Positions 50,027 to 59,731 of a stretch of DNA of 64,000 bases are shown here, one piece after another. The translations under genes were made by a program, and so were the position numbers. The DNA lies in the NCBI RefSeq assembly GCF_000027005.1, contig NC_012965.1, positions 297,001-361,000 on the forward strand, read 5' to 3'. Positions within the stretch are counted from its first letter, which is position 1. Each line of letters opens with the position of its first letter. The notes below the pieces were generated by a model. The model was given only the letters and a program-made list of their open reading frames with translations. It was not told the origin of the DNA and ran no database searches. The DNA is from Komagataella phaffii GS115. Taxonomy: Eukaryota; Ascomycota; Pichiomycetes; Pichiales; Pichiaceae.

Positions 50027-52222
50027 TTAGAACCAGTCAGGAACATTCTTGGCGTGCCTGACATCCCATCTTTGAAGATAAGCGCCTATACCACCCTTAT
50101 ACCTACTATATTCACCTCCTTTATCTGGTTGAATCCAAGCGAATTGCTCATCTTGAACATCCTTCAGCACCTTATAAGCCTCCACTGAAGCATAGGGAAC
50201 GCCATTCTTGGGATCAAAGTATGAGGCTGGTTTACCGGAAATAGGACATATTTTCTTGCTTCCATTGGGAAGGTAAATACCAATGGGTGCAGGCGTAATA
50301 ATTTCAATCTTCTTGGTGTCACTTTCTTTCACTAAGAGCTGCTTATGAACAGTTTTGTTCTCTTCGCCAAATTTCGGCAAAGTAAGTATTTCGTGAAATT
50401 CTTTCTCATGAGTGGATGAGTATGGAATAAAAAGTGTTTCTATCATTGTAGGTAGCTGTTTAATTCGAATTAACGGTTTCAAGTGGCTGGTTCTTCTTTG
50501 AGCCGGGAGAACAGCTTGATCTCCAAGTATGTACTTTGTATATTCCAGCTTGGTAAGCTTTTTTGAAAATTCTAAAAGCTCAATCGTATTACGTGCCACA
50601 AACTGTGGGGGACCTTCATACTGAACTTCCTCCTCCTTAGAATCTGTCTTTTCTTCTTCTTCTTCTTCTTCTTCTTCTTCTTCTTGTTTGTCATTTGATT
50701 GTGTGCGTGGCTCTGTTTCTGTTTCTATCTCTGTCTCTGATTCCGGCTTAACAAAAGTCTGATTCACATCTTTTTTAATTTCAGTTTCCTTTACATTATT
50801 GTTTATCAAAGAAGCTACCGGACTTTCTGTTGAAAACTCAAGTTGACTACTTTCTTCATTAAATGAAACTTTCTTGGTTTTTTGGCTAGGTTCTATTGAT
50901 GACTCGGCTTCAGTCTTAATGTCAACAGTAGGTTCAGAAGACTCTTTTGATTGTACATTTTCATTATCTATCTTCTCTTTGGAGGAAAGTAGTGGACTTG
51001 AAGTCGACTCAACTACTTCAGCAGAATCTGTGGCATCTTTCATAACGACATCTCTGTCCTCAACAATATCAATCTCCGTTGGTGCTTTATTTATGTCAGG
51101 ACTATTATCTACTGTTGAAAGAGTCGTTTCATCCTGTTTGTTATCATCCCTAATCGGGAGATTCTCTCCTTGATTATCGGTCTCTTTCGTGTCCAATTCA
51201 TTCGTCTTAATAGGGGCATGGTCATCTTTCTTTCCATCTTTTGTATTCTCCGAAGCTTCAACTTTGACCTCACCTTTCGGAGTCTCTGTGCTCTCATCCT
51301 TATTAGCCTCTGTCTTCTTCTTTCGTTTCTTGTAAACACGTTTCTTGTGACTCTTCATGAATTCGGCTTCGATTTTTTTGACCTTCTCCAGATCTTTTAG
51401 CTCATCAATGGGGTAAACTAATGCTGAAGCAGAATAAAACCTTAGCACATTTTCCAACTTCTTTCTTCTATTCAGCATCATCTGTTTCTGTTTTTCTTTT
51501 CGTTCCTGCTCCTGCTCGTGAAACTTGTTCAAAGATAACACATTTGTTCTCTCTGTGGTTTTGGCTTCTGCTAATCTTTCTTTCTGGGTTAATGCTACAA
51601 CCTCCTTTCTTATAACGGGTTTCAGTTTGCTTCTCCGCTCTTCTTCCTCTTTCAATCGTTCCACAATAGCTAGTTTATTCTCCACTGCAGATTTTCTTGT
51701 AGAAGCTCTGCTTGAAGCATTCAAAAAGGAATGTGCGGTCACCTTAGTTTTCGGTTTTGTCTTCTTAGGTGTACTCTTATTGATCACAGGAGGAATGAAT
51801 TTGGCCTTCTCTGCCCTCTTTTTCCGCTTTAACTTTTCCTCTCTTCGAAATTCACGCTCACCTTCACTTTCATCAGAATCGGACGCGCTGATTTCAGATT
51901 CGGAACTAAACATCTCGTCATTGGGTTCTTCGGAAACCGCTTTGTTGGAGGGAGTATTTTCCTTATCTTCTTCATCATCTTCTTCCTCATCTTCCTCTCC
52001 TTCTTCTTCTTCTTCATTTTCCTCCACAAATTCATCGTCATTCTCATCTTCCTGGAATAACAAATTGACATTCTCATCGTCATCGTCCTGCTCAAAATCT
52101 TGGGACCCAATATCCAATTCTTCTTGCTGAAGTAACTGCTTCAGCCTTGAACCAGCATTTGCCCTTCGCTCTCTTGTAGCAATGATTCCTAGCTCTTCTT
52201 CGCTCTCGGAAGATGAAGACAT
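50027..52222 (-). CDS. VPS72: Swr1-complex subunit Vps72/Swc2 (YL1)
   Basis: The 731-residue protein has the YL1 order. The N-terminus TRERRANAGSRLKQLLQQE is followed by a very acidic segment (about 45-100) that binds H2A.Z-H2B. A basic region follows (KLKRKKRAEKAKF, HSFLNASSRASTRKSA). The C-terminal YL1_C motif is CPISGKPASYFDPKNGVPYA. Swc2 delivers H2A.Z in SWR1-mediated exchange. The region between (about 300-560) is low-complexity and acidic and includes a pure Glu run encoded by a GAA repeat (50651-50686). It is far longer than animal YL1 because of this spacer. Confidence 0.93.
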   Translation of the reverse strand: MSSSSESEEELGIIATRERRANAGSRLKQLLQQEELDIGSQDFEQDDDDENVNLLFQEDENDDEFVEENEEEEEGEEDEEEDDEEDKENTPSNKAVSEEPNDEMFSSESEISASDSDESEGEREFRREEKLKRKKRAEKAKFIPPVINKSTPKKTKPKTKVTAHSFLNASSRASTRKSAVENKLAIVERLKEEEERRSKLKPVIRKEVVALTQKERLAEAKTTERTNVLSLNKFHEQEQERKEKQKQMMLNRRKKLENVLRFYSASALVYPIDELKDLEKVKKIEAEFMKSHKKRVYKKRKKKTEANKDESTETPKGEVKVEASENTKDGKKDDHAPIKTNELDTKETDNQGENLPIRDDNKQDETTLSTVDNSPDINKAPTEIDIVEDRDVVMKDATDSAEVVESTSSPLLSSKEKIDNENVQSKESSEPTVDIKTEAESSIEPSQKTKKVSFNEESSQLEFSTESPVASLINNNVKETEIKKDVNQTFVKPESETEIETETEPRTQSNDKQEEEEEEEEEEEKTDSKEEEVQYEGPPQFVARNTIELLEFSKKLTKLEYTKYILGDQAVLPAQRRTSHLKPLIRIKQLPTMIETLFIPYSSTHEKEFHEILTLPKFGEENKTVHKQLLVKESDTKKIEIITPAPIGIYLPNGSKKICPISGKPASYFDPKNGVPYASVEAYKVLKDVQDEQFAWIQPDKGGEYSRYKGGIGAYLQRWDVRHAKNVPDWF
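50651..50686. repeat. TTC/GAA trinucleotide microsatellite within VPS72
   Basis: About twelve uninterrupted TTC units on the plus strand encode a poly-Glu run in VPS72. It is likely to vary in length between strains, always by whole codons. Confidence 0.9.
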
Positions 52223-52335
52223 TGGATAGATACAGGATGCTGCTAGTGCACTAAGCTGAAGATCATTCTAAGAGATGGGATTAATTTTATGCGCGATCTA
52301 CACAATACAGATTATGTAACCACATAATTTATCAT

Positions 52336-52838
52336 CTAGGTACTATGCTGAACATCCTGAGTATGAGCGTCTATCAAAGCTTGTTGAAACTTTGATAACT
52401 TCTCGGTCAACAGAGGAGTGAGTAGCTTTCTAATTTGAGACTTGTGATCCAAATTTCCCTCTATTACGTATTCATATTCATCCTCGTCCTGGTCGTGCAC
52501 CAGTTCAGGTAATGTCACTGTATAACTGATCTCCTCTACTTCACTGTTCGTGTTGACTTTGACGGTTGCAGATACCTGTATCTTCAGATCAAAAATACAT
52601 TTGGTAACACCTTTACGTTGAGTGACATCGCAGTCTCCATCTACAAGGTCCACAGATGTTACCACTATTTCATAGGCGTCATTCTTCTGAGTGGTGTTTG
52701 GAAGGACTTCCTGAAAGTAGCTTTTGGCCCAAGGAAGGCAGTTCTTGTCGACCCAGTGCCTGAAACGTTAGGATATGTTACACTATTAACCGCAGCTCTA
52801 AGAAAAACTTACCAGTTATTAGGGTTGTGCACCACCAT
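52336..52838 (-). CDS. HCH1: Hsp90 co-chaperone Hch1 (Aha1 N-domain type; one intron)
   Basis: Exon 1 (52838-52813, MVVHNPNN and part of W9) joins exon 2 (52759-52336) for 149 residues. The spliced start MVVHNPNNWHWVDKNCLPWA matches S. cerevisiae Hch1 (MVVLNPNNWHWVDKNTLPWS, 153 residues) and Aha1. The region CDVTQRKGVTKCIFDLKI is the other conserved block. Only the Aha1 N-terminal domain is present, which is the definition of Hch1. It binds the Hsp90 middle domain and modulates its ATPase. A separate full-length AHA1 would be expected elsewhere. Confidence 0.92.
52760..52812 (-). other. Intron of HCH1 (53 nt)
   Basis: The donor is GTAAGT at 52812, the branch point TCCTAAC at 52773-52767 and the acceptor TTTCAG ending at 52760. 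It splits the Trp codon of the NNWHW motif. Confidence 0.92.
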
Positions 52839-53369
52839 TATAAACCTGGAGTGGAACCTCCCGGGGAATTTTCACGATTTTAAATAGGCGGGATGGTCGT
52901 GGAAGGAGCCTGAAAAGAATGTACTGGAAGGAATATTAATCCCAGGCTTCACGATTGTCTTACTCATTTGTGGGGAAGATTACCTGAACGCTGAAAAATA
53001 AACTGTCGAACATAAAAATATGAATTCCAACAGGATGTTGTAACTCACTAAATCTGTAATTTAAGTTTACTAGTGGAAAGTGTATCCATTGCACCTTCGC
53101 AGACTGTAATTATTGGCTGGCAGGTTACTTCCCAGCAGAATCTCCTGGCTCAATAATCTTACGTAATCATATCTGGTTCTATTGACACGCGTCTTCCATA
53201 GCCCCATCCAAATCATCACACAACCAGACTCAATTCCTCCTGGCTAGTGTCCAGGATCCTAAATCGTTTATTCCATAAACCAATCGTTTTAATCACACAT
53301 TTGCTTGATCTTTTGACTTTTTTGTCCCTTCGATTTTTGCCAGATTTTCTCCCTTTTGACTACAAGTTC
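52839..53369. other. Divergent promoter region HCH1 / Mpv17-family gene
   Basis: The 531-bp gap has no ATG in the frame of the plus-strand gene between a stop at 53199 and 53370. It holds an ACGCGT near 53188. No heat-shock element (paired nGAAn) stood out for HCH1, though I checked only by eye. Confidence 0.45.
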
Positions 53370-53960
53370 ATGGAGAAACAAGATCATCAGCTCCCCATAA
53401 CTAAAGGTTCATACACAAACTATCCAAAGTCCAAAAACACCAGCATCTATTATGCGATCTTTCTGGAAATACTGATATTATACGGTATAGTAACCAACTA
53501 TCAACAGTTGTATGAACACAGCGAGTATCTTGCGGGAGTGTGTCTGGGGTCGTTTTCTACATTATTTTCACAATCAATATCACAGTTATACAGGCAATCT
53601 TTCAGCTTTGACAAACACTTCAAGTTCTTTCTCTGGGGTTGCATAAACAGTCTCATTTCCAACTTTTGGATCGGAATACTTTTGCATTCCTTGGACAATA
53701 ATATCCACCGATTCCTTCTTGATCAAACGGTGGGAGTTCTAACTGGACAGCTTATATTTGTGTTCTTCAATGCATTTTGGGAATCTTCACTCAATTATGC
53801 GTCCTTGAAATCCACATATCTGACATGTTTGAGATATTCTTACATGATTTGGCCCCTAGTTTCGTTCCTTAGTTTTTTCCATCTTCACGAGGATTACATA
53901 TTTCCACTAAATTGCTTTGTGACATTGATCTGGAACATAATTTTGGCCATGATATCCTAA
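53370..53960 (+). CDS. Mpv17/PMP22-family membrane protein
   Basis: The chosen ATG at 53370 gives 196 residues. The frame is open upstream to 53202 and reads hydrophobic there, but no ATG exists, so an upstream exon is possible. Several membrane segments are seen: SIYYAIFLEILILYGIV, LAGVCLGSFSTLFSQSI and FKFFLWGCINSLISNFWI. The family C-terminus reads YMIWPLVSFLSFFHLHEDYI and then WNIILAMIS (the WP..q..NF..W pattern). Relatives act in mitochondrial or peroxisomal membranes with poorly defined channel-like roles. It is closest in kind to fungal YOR292C-like proteins, though this is a judgement from pattern. Confidence 0.7.
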   Translation: MEKQDHQLPITKGSYTNYPKSKNTSIYYAIFLEILILYGIVTNYQQLYEHSEYLAGVCLGSFSTLFSQSISQLYRQSFSFDKHFKFFLWGCINSLISNFWIGILLHSLDNNIHRFLLDQTVGVLTGQLIFVFFNAFWESSLNYASLKSTYLTCLRYSYMIWPLVSFLSFFHLHEDYIFPLNCFVTLIWNIILAMIS

Positions 53961-54276
53961 TTAAGTCTCCCTTCAAGAAGATATTAATAGACAATGTTTT
54001 TTCGGTGATTATTTTATATGAAGAGCACTACAGAGATCGCAAGATCCCTATCAAGGAAAGAAAAATTTCAAGACTTGACATCCCAAAACTCTAGAAGTAT
54101 CAGATGCGAAACTATTCCGAGTTGATGAACAATATTTCGTTTCTTCAACGATTCTGTAACCGTTGTTTAGGCCAAACTAGTCCCCACAATTGTATTATCT
54201 ACTCCGAACTTTATCCTGAAATTCGCACCCCCTCCTATGCAATCATTTCTTCTCCGACATCCCTAAACATCTCTGG
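53961..54276. other. Intergenic region, promoter of the FNT transporter
   Basis: The 316-bp gap lies between two plus-strand genes. It is A/T-rich and I see no gene in it. Confidence 0.5.
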
Positions 54277-55755
54277 ATGGCTGACGATAACTACTTCAGC
54301 ACGCCTCATGAGGCAGCTCTGGCACTCGTAGCCACTGCTATGAAAAAGGCTCGTTTAAGACCAGAGATGCTAGTTATAAGTTCGATCATAGCAGGGATGC
54401 TGTTCACAGTGGGTGGGATGCTTCACTTATTGACACAAGCTCATTTGCAAGGATTTATGTCCGAATACATGGGAATTATCAATCTTCTACAAGGATCAGT
54501 TTACCCTATTGGTTTGTTTTATGTCGTAGTTTTAGGAACAGAACTGTTCAATTCCAACGTTTTGTTCTTCACAGTGGCCTTAATAAGAGGAAGTGTGAGT
54601 ATAGTGGATTTGATTGTCAACTGGGTTGTTTCTTTTGTGTTCAATTTTGCTTCTACGTTGTTCGTTTGTGAAGTCATCTGCCACCTATCTGGAATCACTT
54701 CTACAGAGACCATGAGGCTTGGTTCAATTCAGATTATTGAAGAAAAGGCAAGTTGCGGGTTCGTTAAAACTTTGCTCCGAGGTATACCTGGAAACTTCTT
54801 TGTTTGCCTGGCCATATATCTACAATTAATGGTAAAACCTCTGCATGTCAAATTTTTAATGATATTCTTACCGATCTTCACTTTTGTTACCATGGGGTTC
54901 ACGCATGTTGTGGCTGATTTTTATCTCTGTCTTACGGGAATAATAAACGGAAGCTCTGTAAGCATTGGTGAGTACATTTGGAAAATAATGATTCCTGCCA
55001 CCATTGGAAATATCATAGGAGGAGTGTTTTTTGCCATTGCCATTCCATGGTACTTACACCTTTACGTGGTGGAACAAGATAGAGAACGTTTAGACCTGCC
55101 AGATTACGTGGAGAAGGATGAACAACCGTATCTCAGTATGGACTCTAGAGTTGTCAGAGTTCCAGAAACGAGGGATTCCATTGGCTCAACTGGGTTGACT
55201 AGGTTCAAAACTACAAATTCTGTCCGCTCAACACCAAAAGGTGTATTCCCTGTCGTGGATATGGACTGTGAAGGGGATGATGATATTGACCAGGTTTTAG
55301 ATGCTGACCAGTTCAAGCCAAGTTATAATCTCAAAAGAATGATGACCAAGAGAAAAAACTCTAATACTGATGTAGAATCGAAAGCTGGTAGTTTCAAACT
55401 CGATAAGTTTGCCTCCCGGGGAACTGTCTCAGAAAGAGAACTAGGACTGTTCCGACGATTTGCTCCCTCAAGGAAAAATAGTCACAAATCAGCGTCCTCA
55501 GAGTTTGAGATACTACAACAGAAAGTCTCCCAAGCAGGAATAACCCCTGCAGCTGCTGGGGCATCTGATGAAATCGCAGGGACAGATTCCAACGCTATTA
55601 AAATGATGGCTCGATCTCATCGAATGAATTCAAACTACAGTCAACAATCTCGTATGAGCAGCTCCTATCATATAGACCAGCTGAAAGAAGATGAGGAGCC
55701 CATGAGTTCTAATGAAACAGACTCTACTGAATCTAATATAAGAACAAGAATATGA
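54277..55755 (+). CDS. Formate/nitrite transporter (FNT) family protein, YHL008C type
   Basis: The 492-residue protein opens with the FNT domain (about 1-275). The first helix block is STPHEAALALVATAMKKARL, then LVISSIIAGMLFTVGGMLHL, NLLQGSVYPIGLFYVVVLGT with ELFNSNVLFF, and NFFVCLAIYLQL. The last reads MIPATIGNIIGGVFFAIAIP, with the family GNxxGG motif. The remaining 215 residues form a charged Ser-rich cytosolic tail, as in S. cerevisiae YHL008C (627 residues). FNT proteins are pentameric channels for formate, nitrite or similar small anions. The substrate here is unknown. Confidence 0.9.
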   Translation: MADDNYFSTPHEAALALVATAMKKARLRPEMLVISSIIAGMLFTVGGMLHLLTQAHLQGFMSEYMGIINLLQGSVYPIGLFYVVVLGTELFNSNVLFFTVALIRGSVSIVDLIVNWVVSFVFNFASTLFVCEVICHLSGITSTETMRLGSIQIIEEKASCGFVKTLLRGIPGNFFVCLAIYLQLMVKPLHVKFLMIFLPIFTFVTMGFTHVVADFYLCLTGIINGSSVSIGEYIWKIMIPATIGNIIGGVFFAIAIPWYLHLYVVEQDRERLDLPDYVEKDEQPYLSMDSRVVRVPETRDSIGSTGLTRFKTTNSVRSTPKGVFPVVDMDCEGDDDIDQVLDADQFKPSYNLKRMMTKRKNSNTDVESKAGSFKLDKFASRGTVSERELGLFRRFAPSRKNSHKSASSEFEILQQKVSQAGITPAAAGASDEIAGTDSNAIKMMARSHRMNSNYSQQSRMSSSYHIDQLKEDEEPMSSNETDSTESNIRTRI

Positions 55756-55959
55756 ACCAACCCTGCAACTTTATCCTTCCATTGGAGTAATAATTGAAAG
55801 CGTTACTGTGACCTCTAATGTATTAAGAATGTATCAAGAGTTATTTATAGATAATACACACCAAATAATGATCAAAGGTAAAGAGTATTAAATCTGCCGA
55901 TGGTTTAAATAAGAACCGATAATTATTAAGGGACATCCTTACATCAGCATGAAATACGA

Positions 55960-55967
55960 GACGCGTC
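55960..55967. promoter_or_regulatory. MCB-type element (GACGCGTC) upstream of PDS5
   Basis: GACGCGTC contains the MBF core ACGCGT, 81 bp before the PDS5 ATG. Cohesin-related genes, including PDS5, are known G1/S targets in S. cerevisiae. Function here is inference. Confidence 0.55.
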
Positions 55968-56047
55968 TTAAAACGTCTATAAGTTTACTTGTTCTACAAC
56001 TCAATCACTTAGCTTTGCCCGTCCACTTTCCATATCTGACTATATAA

Positions 56048-59000
56048 ATGGCTAAAAAAGTAGTCTTTGAACTGGAAAGTCCAATCATATCCTCTATAAG
56101 TGAGCCAATAACGACGAAAGAGCTTGTCGATAGGTTGAGGAATGTCTGCGACCAATTATCAGCTTTAGACCAAGATTTAGTAGATCTTGACTCTTTGGCG
56201 GAGATCAAAAAGGATCTTGTAAACCAAAAGTTAATAAAACATAACAATCAAGGAGTTCAAGCTTACGTGAGCTGTTGTTTGGCAGAAATCTTAAGACTTT
56301 ATGCTCCTGATGCTCCGTATACTGCTACCCAATTGACTAACATATTCCGTTTATTTATCAGTCAATTCAAGAAACTATTGGATGAAGAGAGTCCATACTA
56401 CTTGAACTTATATAACCTACTCAAGAGGGTTGTGGAGGTAAAGAGCATTGCTTTAATGACAGATTTACCTGCTGCTGAGAAGTTGACCGATGAATTGTTC
56501 AAAGGAATATACGATATTTGCAAACATTCTGCGTTCCCAGAAAAAGTGGACACACTAATCAGCGACCTTCTCTCAGAAGTTATTTCTGAATCTGATTCTA
56601 TCAGTCTACCCGTGTTAAAACTGATACTTAACAAATTTATGGCGAATAAAACTGTCTCAGATTCACAACATAAAAACATCAGGGTTCCAGGCTTTTCGAT
56701 TACTTTGAATATCTGCAAAACCAATACTGATCGTTTATCACGACAAGTTACACAATATTTTTCGGAAGTAATTTACGAGGTCACCGCTAATGAAAATGGA
56801 ACAAATCAAGTATCTTTAGATCCGGATACTCTTGATCAATTACGCAAGTTGCACGGATTATGTATCGAAATATGGAAATATGTGCCAGACTTGCTTCTTT
56901 CAGTCATGGGGGTACTAGATAACGAATTGGATGCTGATAGTGAACAAATCAGAGAATTGGCTACCCTAACTATCGGGAAAATTGCATCTGTTCAACCCTC
57001 GGATGTTAACTTTGTCAAGGTTCACCAAGATTCATGGAACAATTGGAGGAAAAAGATACTGGATATTTCTTCTAGGGTGCGGGCATCCTGGGTATCAGCT
57101 ACGTTTAATATCATAGAAAATAGAACAGATATCAACGATGATATCGTCACAGGAATTACAAAAGCATTGTTAGACACAGACCTTCACGTTAGATTGAACA
57201 CAGTCAAGGTTTTCAACAAGCTACAACCGGAAACTTTTGTTAGTAAGCTTTTGAGTCGCTCAATTATGGATGTCTTGATCCATTTATTGAGGGAGAAAAA
57301 CTATGAGATACGCAAAGAGTCCATTTCATTCGTCAGCAACTTGTACAATAGAACTTTTATTGACCTCTATGCGGCTGACAAAAAACTTGACGATACAATT
57401 GGAACAATACCGAGTGCTATACTTAATTTAGTGTACATTAATTCGACTGAAATAAATCAACATTTGGATTTGGCACTGTTTGAAAAAATACTTCCATTTG
57501 ATAACATAGATGAAAATCGTGCCAGAAGATGTCTGACTGTCTTAAAACATTTAGATACAAAGGCAAGATCTGCGTTCGTTGCTATTTTGAAAAGACAACG
57601 GCAATTATCCGATGTACTGACCCAATTTGTTGGCCTTTGTGAGGCCTACAACGGAGGCAATCCTGCAGATAAAGAAAACAAGGAGACCCTTATCAAGAAG
57701 ATTGACAAGGTGTCCAACTGGATCAGTTTGTCTATTCCTCCGGACATACGCCCTATCTCCTGTCTAAACCGCTTTGTTGCAGAAAACAGCAAGAGGTACT
57801 ACAAACTGATCAAGATAGCCATATCCACCGAAAGCAACTATGATACTGTTAGAAATGCCTTGAAAGAACTATTCAATCACCTTTCGTCACCAAGTAAGGA
57901 AAAAACTAGTATGGATTCTGCTCAGGTCACTCCTGAGCAAATGGTTAGCACATTTAAGCTGTTGCTATATAGAACAGCCGTAATAATTTCTAACCAAAGC
58001 AACATGCATTCTTTATTTGAAATAGCCAACCAGAATGGTGAACTTGCAAACACTGCACAGGAACTAATCGAAACAATATCAGAAACCTCACCGGCTGTTT
58101 TCAAAAGTCAGATACATCAGTTCACTAATATCCTTCGTTCTATCTGTTCAGCTAAAAGCTATCATAAAGCTACCGAAGAAAGATCGCTAGTAAAAACTCT
58201 AAAAACAATATATCATTATGCTAAGCAGTATCCTCAAGAGATGAACATGGATGAATCTCTAACCATTGCTTTACAGTTTATCTGCGAGAAAGGAACACCG
58301 ACAGAATCAAGGTTTGCAGTCAAAATATTAGGATTGCAGGGTGAAAAATCTATTTTGAAAAGAATTCTGGCAACAATATACCCACTCGATGATACCAGTG
58401 AACATCTTGCTTCACATCTTTGTGTTATAAGTGAAATGTTCCTCTTGGATGATTCTCTTTTGGAAAGCGTCGAAAGTGATCTTACGTCGACTTTGATAAA
58501 AGATTATCTTTTGAAAAACAAAATTAAACAGAAAGAAGACCATTCTGAATTTGTGAGTGACGATGAATTAGAGACAAAAGAATTCACTTCTTGTGCCATC
58601 AAGATATATTCTCTGAAAGTAATTGTCAACCGACTGAGAGCTAGTCATGACGCTGAAAATAGCAAGGAACTGGCAGAGCCTGTGCTGAAATTACTTTTCT
58701 TCATTATAGGAAATTCTGGGGAGATTGTTAATGAAAAAGATTCCTCGTATCCATCTCCCCAACATTTCAAAACCAGGCTGCGACTTATGGCGGGCCTGAG
58801 TTTTTTGAAACTGGCCAAATATCCAACATATAGCAAGATGATGAAACCTTCATTGGTTTACAGATTAATCTTCTTGGTTCAAGATGAAAATGAAACAATC
58901 AGAGAAGCTTTTCTCAATGAACTGCAGAAATATTTAGCAGAGAACCATATTTCTGACAAGTTTCTTCCCTTGGTCTTTTTTACTGCGTATGAGCCACTCG

Positions 59001-59629
59001 ATGGGTTAAAGGCCAAAACTTTAACTTGGATGCGCTCTACGTACAAGCGCTTTTCTAGTGACAAGAGTAAGCCTTTAATTTTTGAAAAATCCCTGGTGAG
59101 ACTAATTCACATGATCGCACACTTTCCTGAATTTGTCGATTCGTTGAAGATACTCCCTAAAGAACCCGAGAAGGCAAGTCTAGTACCGACTTTAATATCA
59201 GCCTCGGAATACATTATCGAATTCCTAGAGGTTGTGGCCACAGAAAAGAATATCTCATTACTCTATTACCTTGCGACACAAGTTAAGAAATATCAGGATG
59301 GGCTTTTTAGTGCTGCAGATTATGACCTGGACGAAAATCCGGTCATTTATAATCTGTATCGAGTATCTGAATTAGCGCAAGTCTGCATAAAGCTATTATC
59401 ACTATCGAAAAGCTGGAATGTTCAAACTTGGCCAGGGAAGGTCCAACTCCCAGGTGACATATTTTCTTCCATGAAGAGCATCAAAGAAGCTCAGGACATT
59501 GTTTCGATTTCCTTTTTACCCGATCAGGTTGTTGTGGAAGTAGAGAATGCGGTAAGAGCAAGGATTGCCAGAACGAATTCCAGAAAAGATGGTTTACGTC
59601 GGAACAAAAGGATAAAGACGGCTGCCTGA
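56048..59629 (+). CDS. PDS5: Cohesin-associated factor Pds5
   Basis: The 1193-residue HEAT-repeat protein matches Pds5 along its length. It has TTKELVDRLRNVCDQLSALDQ near the N-terminus, then SCCLAEILRLYAPDAPYT, the most conserved block of the family, RLFISQFKKL and LTIGKIASVQPSDVN. DLHVRLNTVKVFNKL and YEIRKESISFVSNLYN lie mid-protein. The C-terminus is basic (TNSRKDGLRRNKRIKTA). Pds5 binds Scc1 with Wpl1 and Eco1 and maintains sister cohesion. It has no intron. Upstream lies an MBF-type site. It converges on RCO1 (102-bp gap). Confidence 0.94.
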   Translation: MAKKVVFELESPIISSISEPITTKELVDRLRNVCDQLSALDQDLVDLDSLAEIKKDLVNQKLIKHNNQGVQAYVSCCLAEILRLYAPDAPYTATQLTNIFRLFISQFKKLLDEESPYYLNLYNLLKRVVEVKSIALMTDLPAAEKLTDELFKGIYDICKHSAFPEKVDTLISDLLSEVISESDSISLPVLKLILNKFMANKTVSDSQHKNIRVPGFSITLNICKTNTDRLSRQVTQYFSEVIYEVTANENGTNQVSLDPDTLDQLRKLHGLCIEIWKYVPDLLLSVMGVLDNELDADSEQIRELATLTIGKIASVQPSDVNFVKVHQDSWNNWRKKILDISSRVRASWVSATFNIIENRTDINDDIVTGITKALLDTDLHVRLNTVKVFNKLQPETFVSKLLSRSIMDVLIHLLREKNYEIRKESISFVSNLYNRTFIDLYAADKKLDDTIGTIPSAILNLVYINSTEINQHLDLALFEKILPFDNIDENRARRCLTVLKHLDTKARSAFVAILKRQRQLSDVLTQFVGLCEAYNGGNPADKENKETLIKKIDKVSNWISLSIPPDIRPISCLNRFVAENSKRYYKLIKIAISTESNYDTVRNALKELFNHLSSPSKEKTSMDSAQVTPEQMVSTFKLLLYRTAVIISNQSNMHSLFEIANQNGELANTAQELIETISETSPAVFKSQIHQFTNILRSICSAKSYHKATEERSLVKTLKTIYHYAKQYPQEMNMDESLTIALQFICEKGTPTESRFAVKILGLQGEKSILKRILATIYPLDDTSEHLASHLCVISEMFLLDDSLLESVESDLTSTLIKDYLLKNKIKQKEDHSEFVSDDELETKEFTSCAIKIYSLKVIVNRLRASHDAENSKELAEPVLKLLFFIIGNSGEIVNEKDSSYPSPQHFKTRLRLMAGLSFLKLAKYPTYSKMMKPSLVYRLIFLVQDENETIREAFLNELQKYLAENHISDKFLPLVFFTAYEPLDGLKAKTLTWMRSTYKRFSSDKSKPLIFEKSLVRLIHMIAHFPEFVDSLKILPKEPEKASLVPTLISASEYIIEFLEVVATEKNISLLYYLATQVKKYQDGLFSAADYDLDENPVIYNLYRVSELAQVCIKLLSLSKSWNVQTWPGKVQLPGDIFSSMKSIKEAQDIVSISFLPDQVVVEVENAVRARIARTNSRKDGLRRNKRIKTAA

Positions 59630-59731
59630 GTTTATTGTAATTAAATTGACCACCAACCACCCTTGCAGGTATTACACTTAAATCTCAGGAATAATCATGA
59701 TGGTGAAGTTGAAGATAATATATATAGATAA

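Noticed and set aside
51525..52130. Plus-strand Ser-rich frame opposite VPS72
   Set aside because: It arises from GAA/GAT-rich VPS72 coding sequence read in reverse and has no independent support.
53247..53369. GTG start 41 codons upstream for the Mpv17-family protein
   Set aside because: A GTG start is unlikely in yeast nuclear genes. The hydrophobic reading is noted, but an upstream exon could not be shown.
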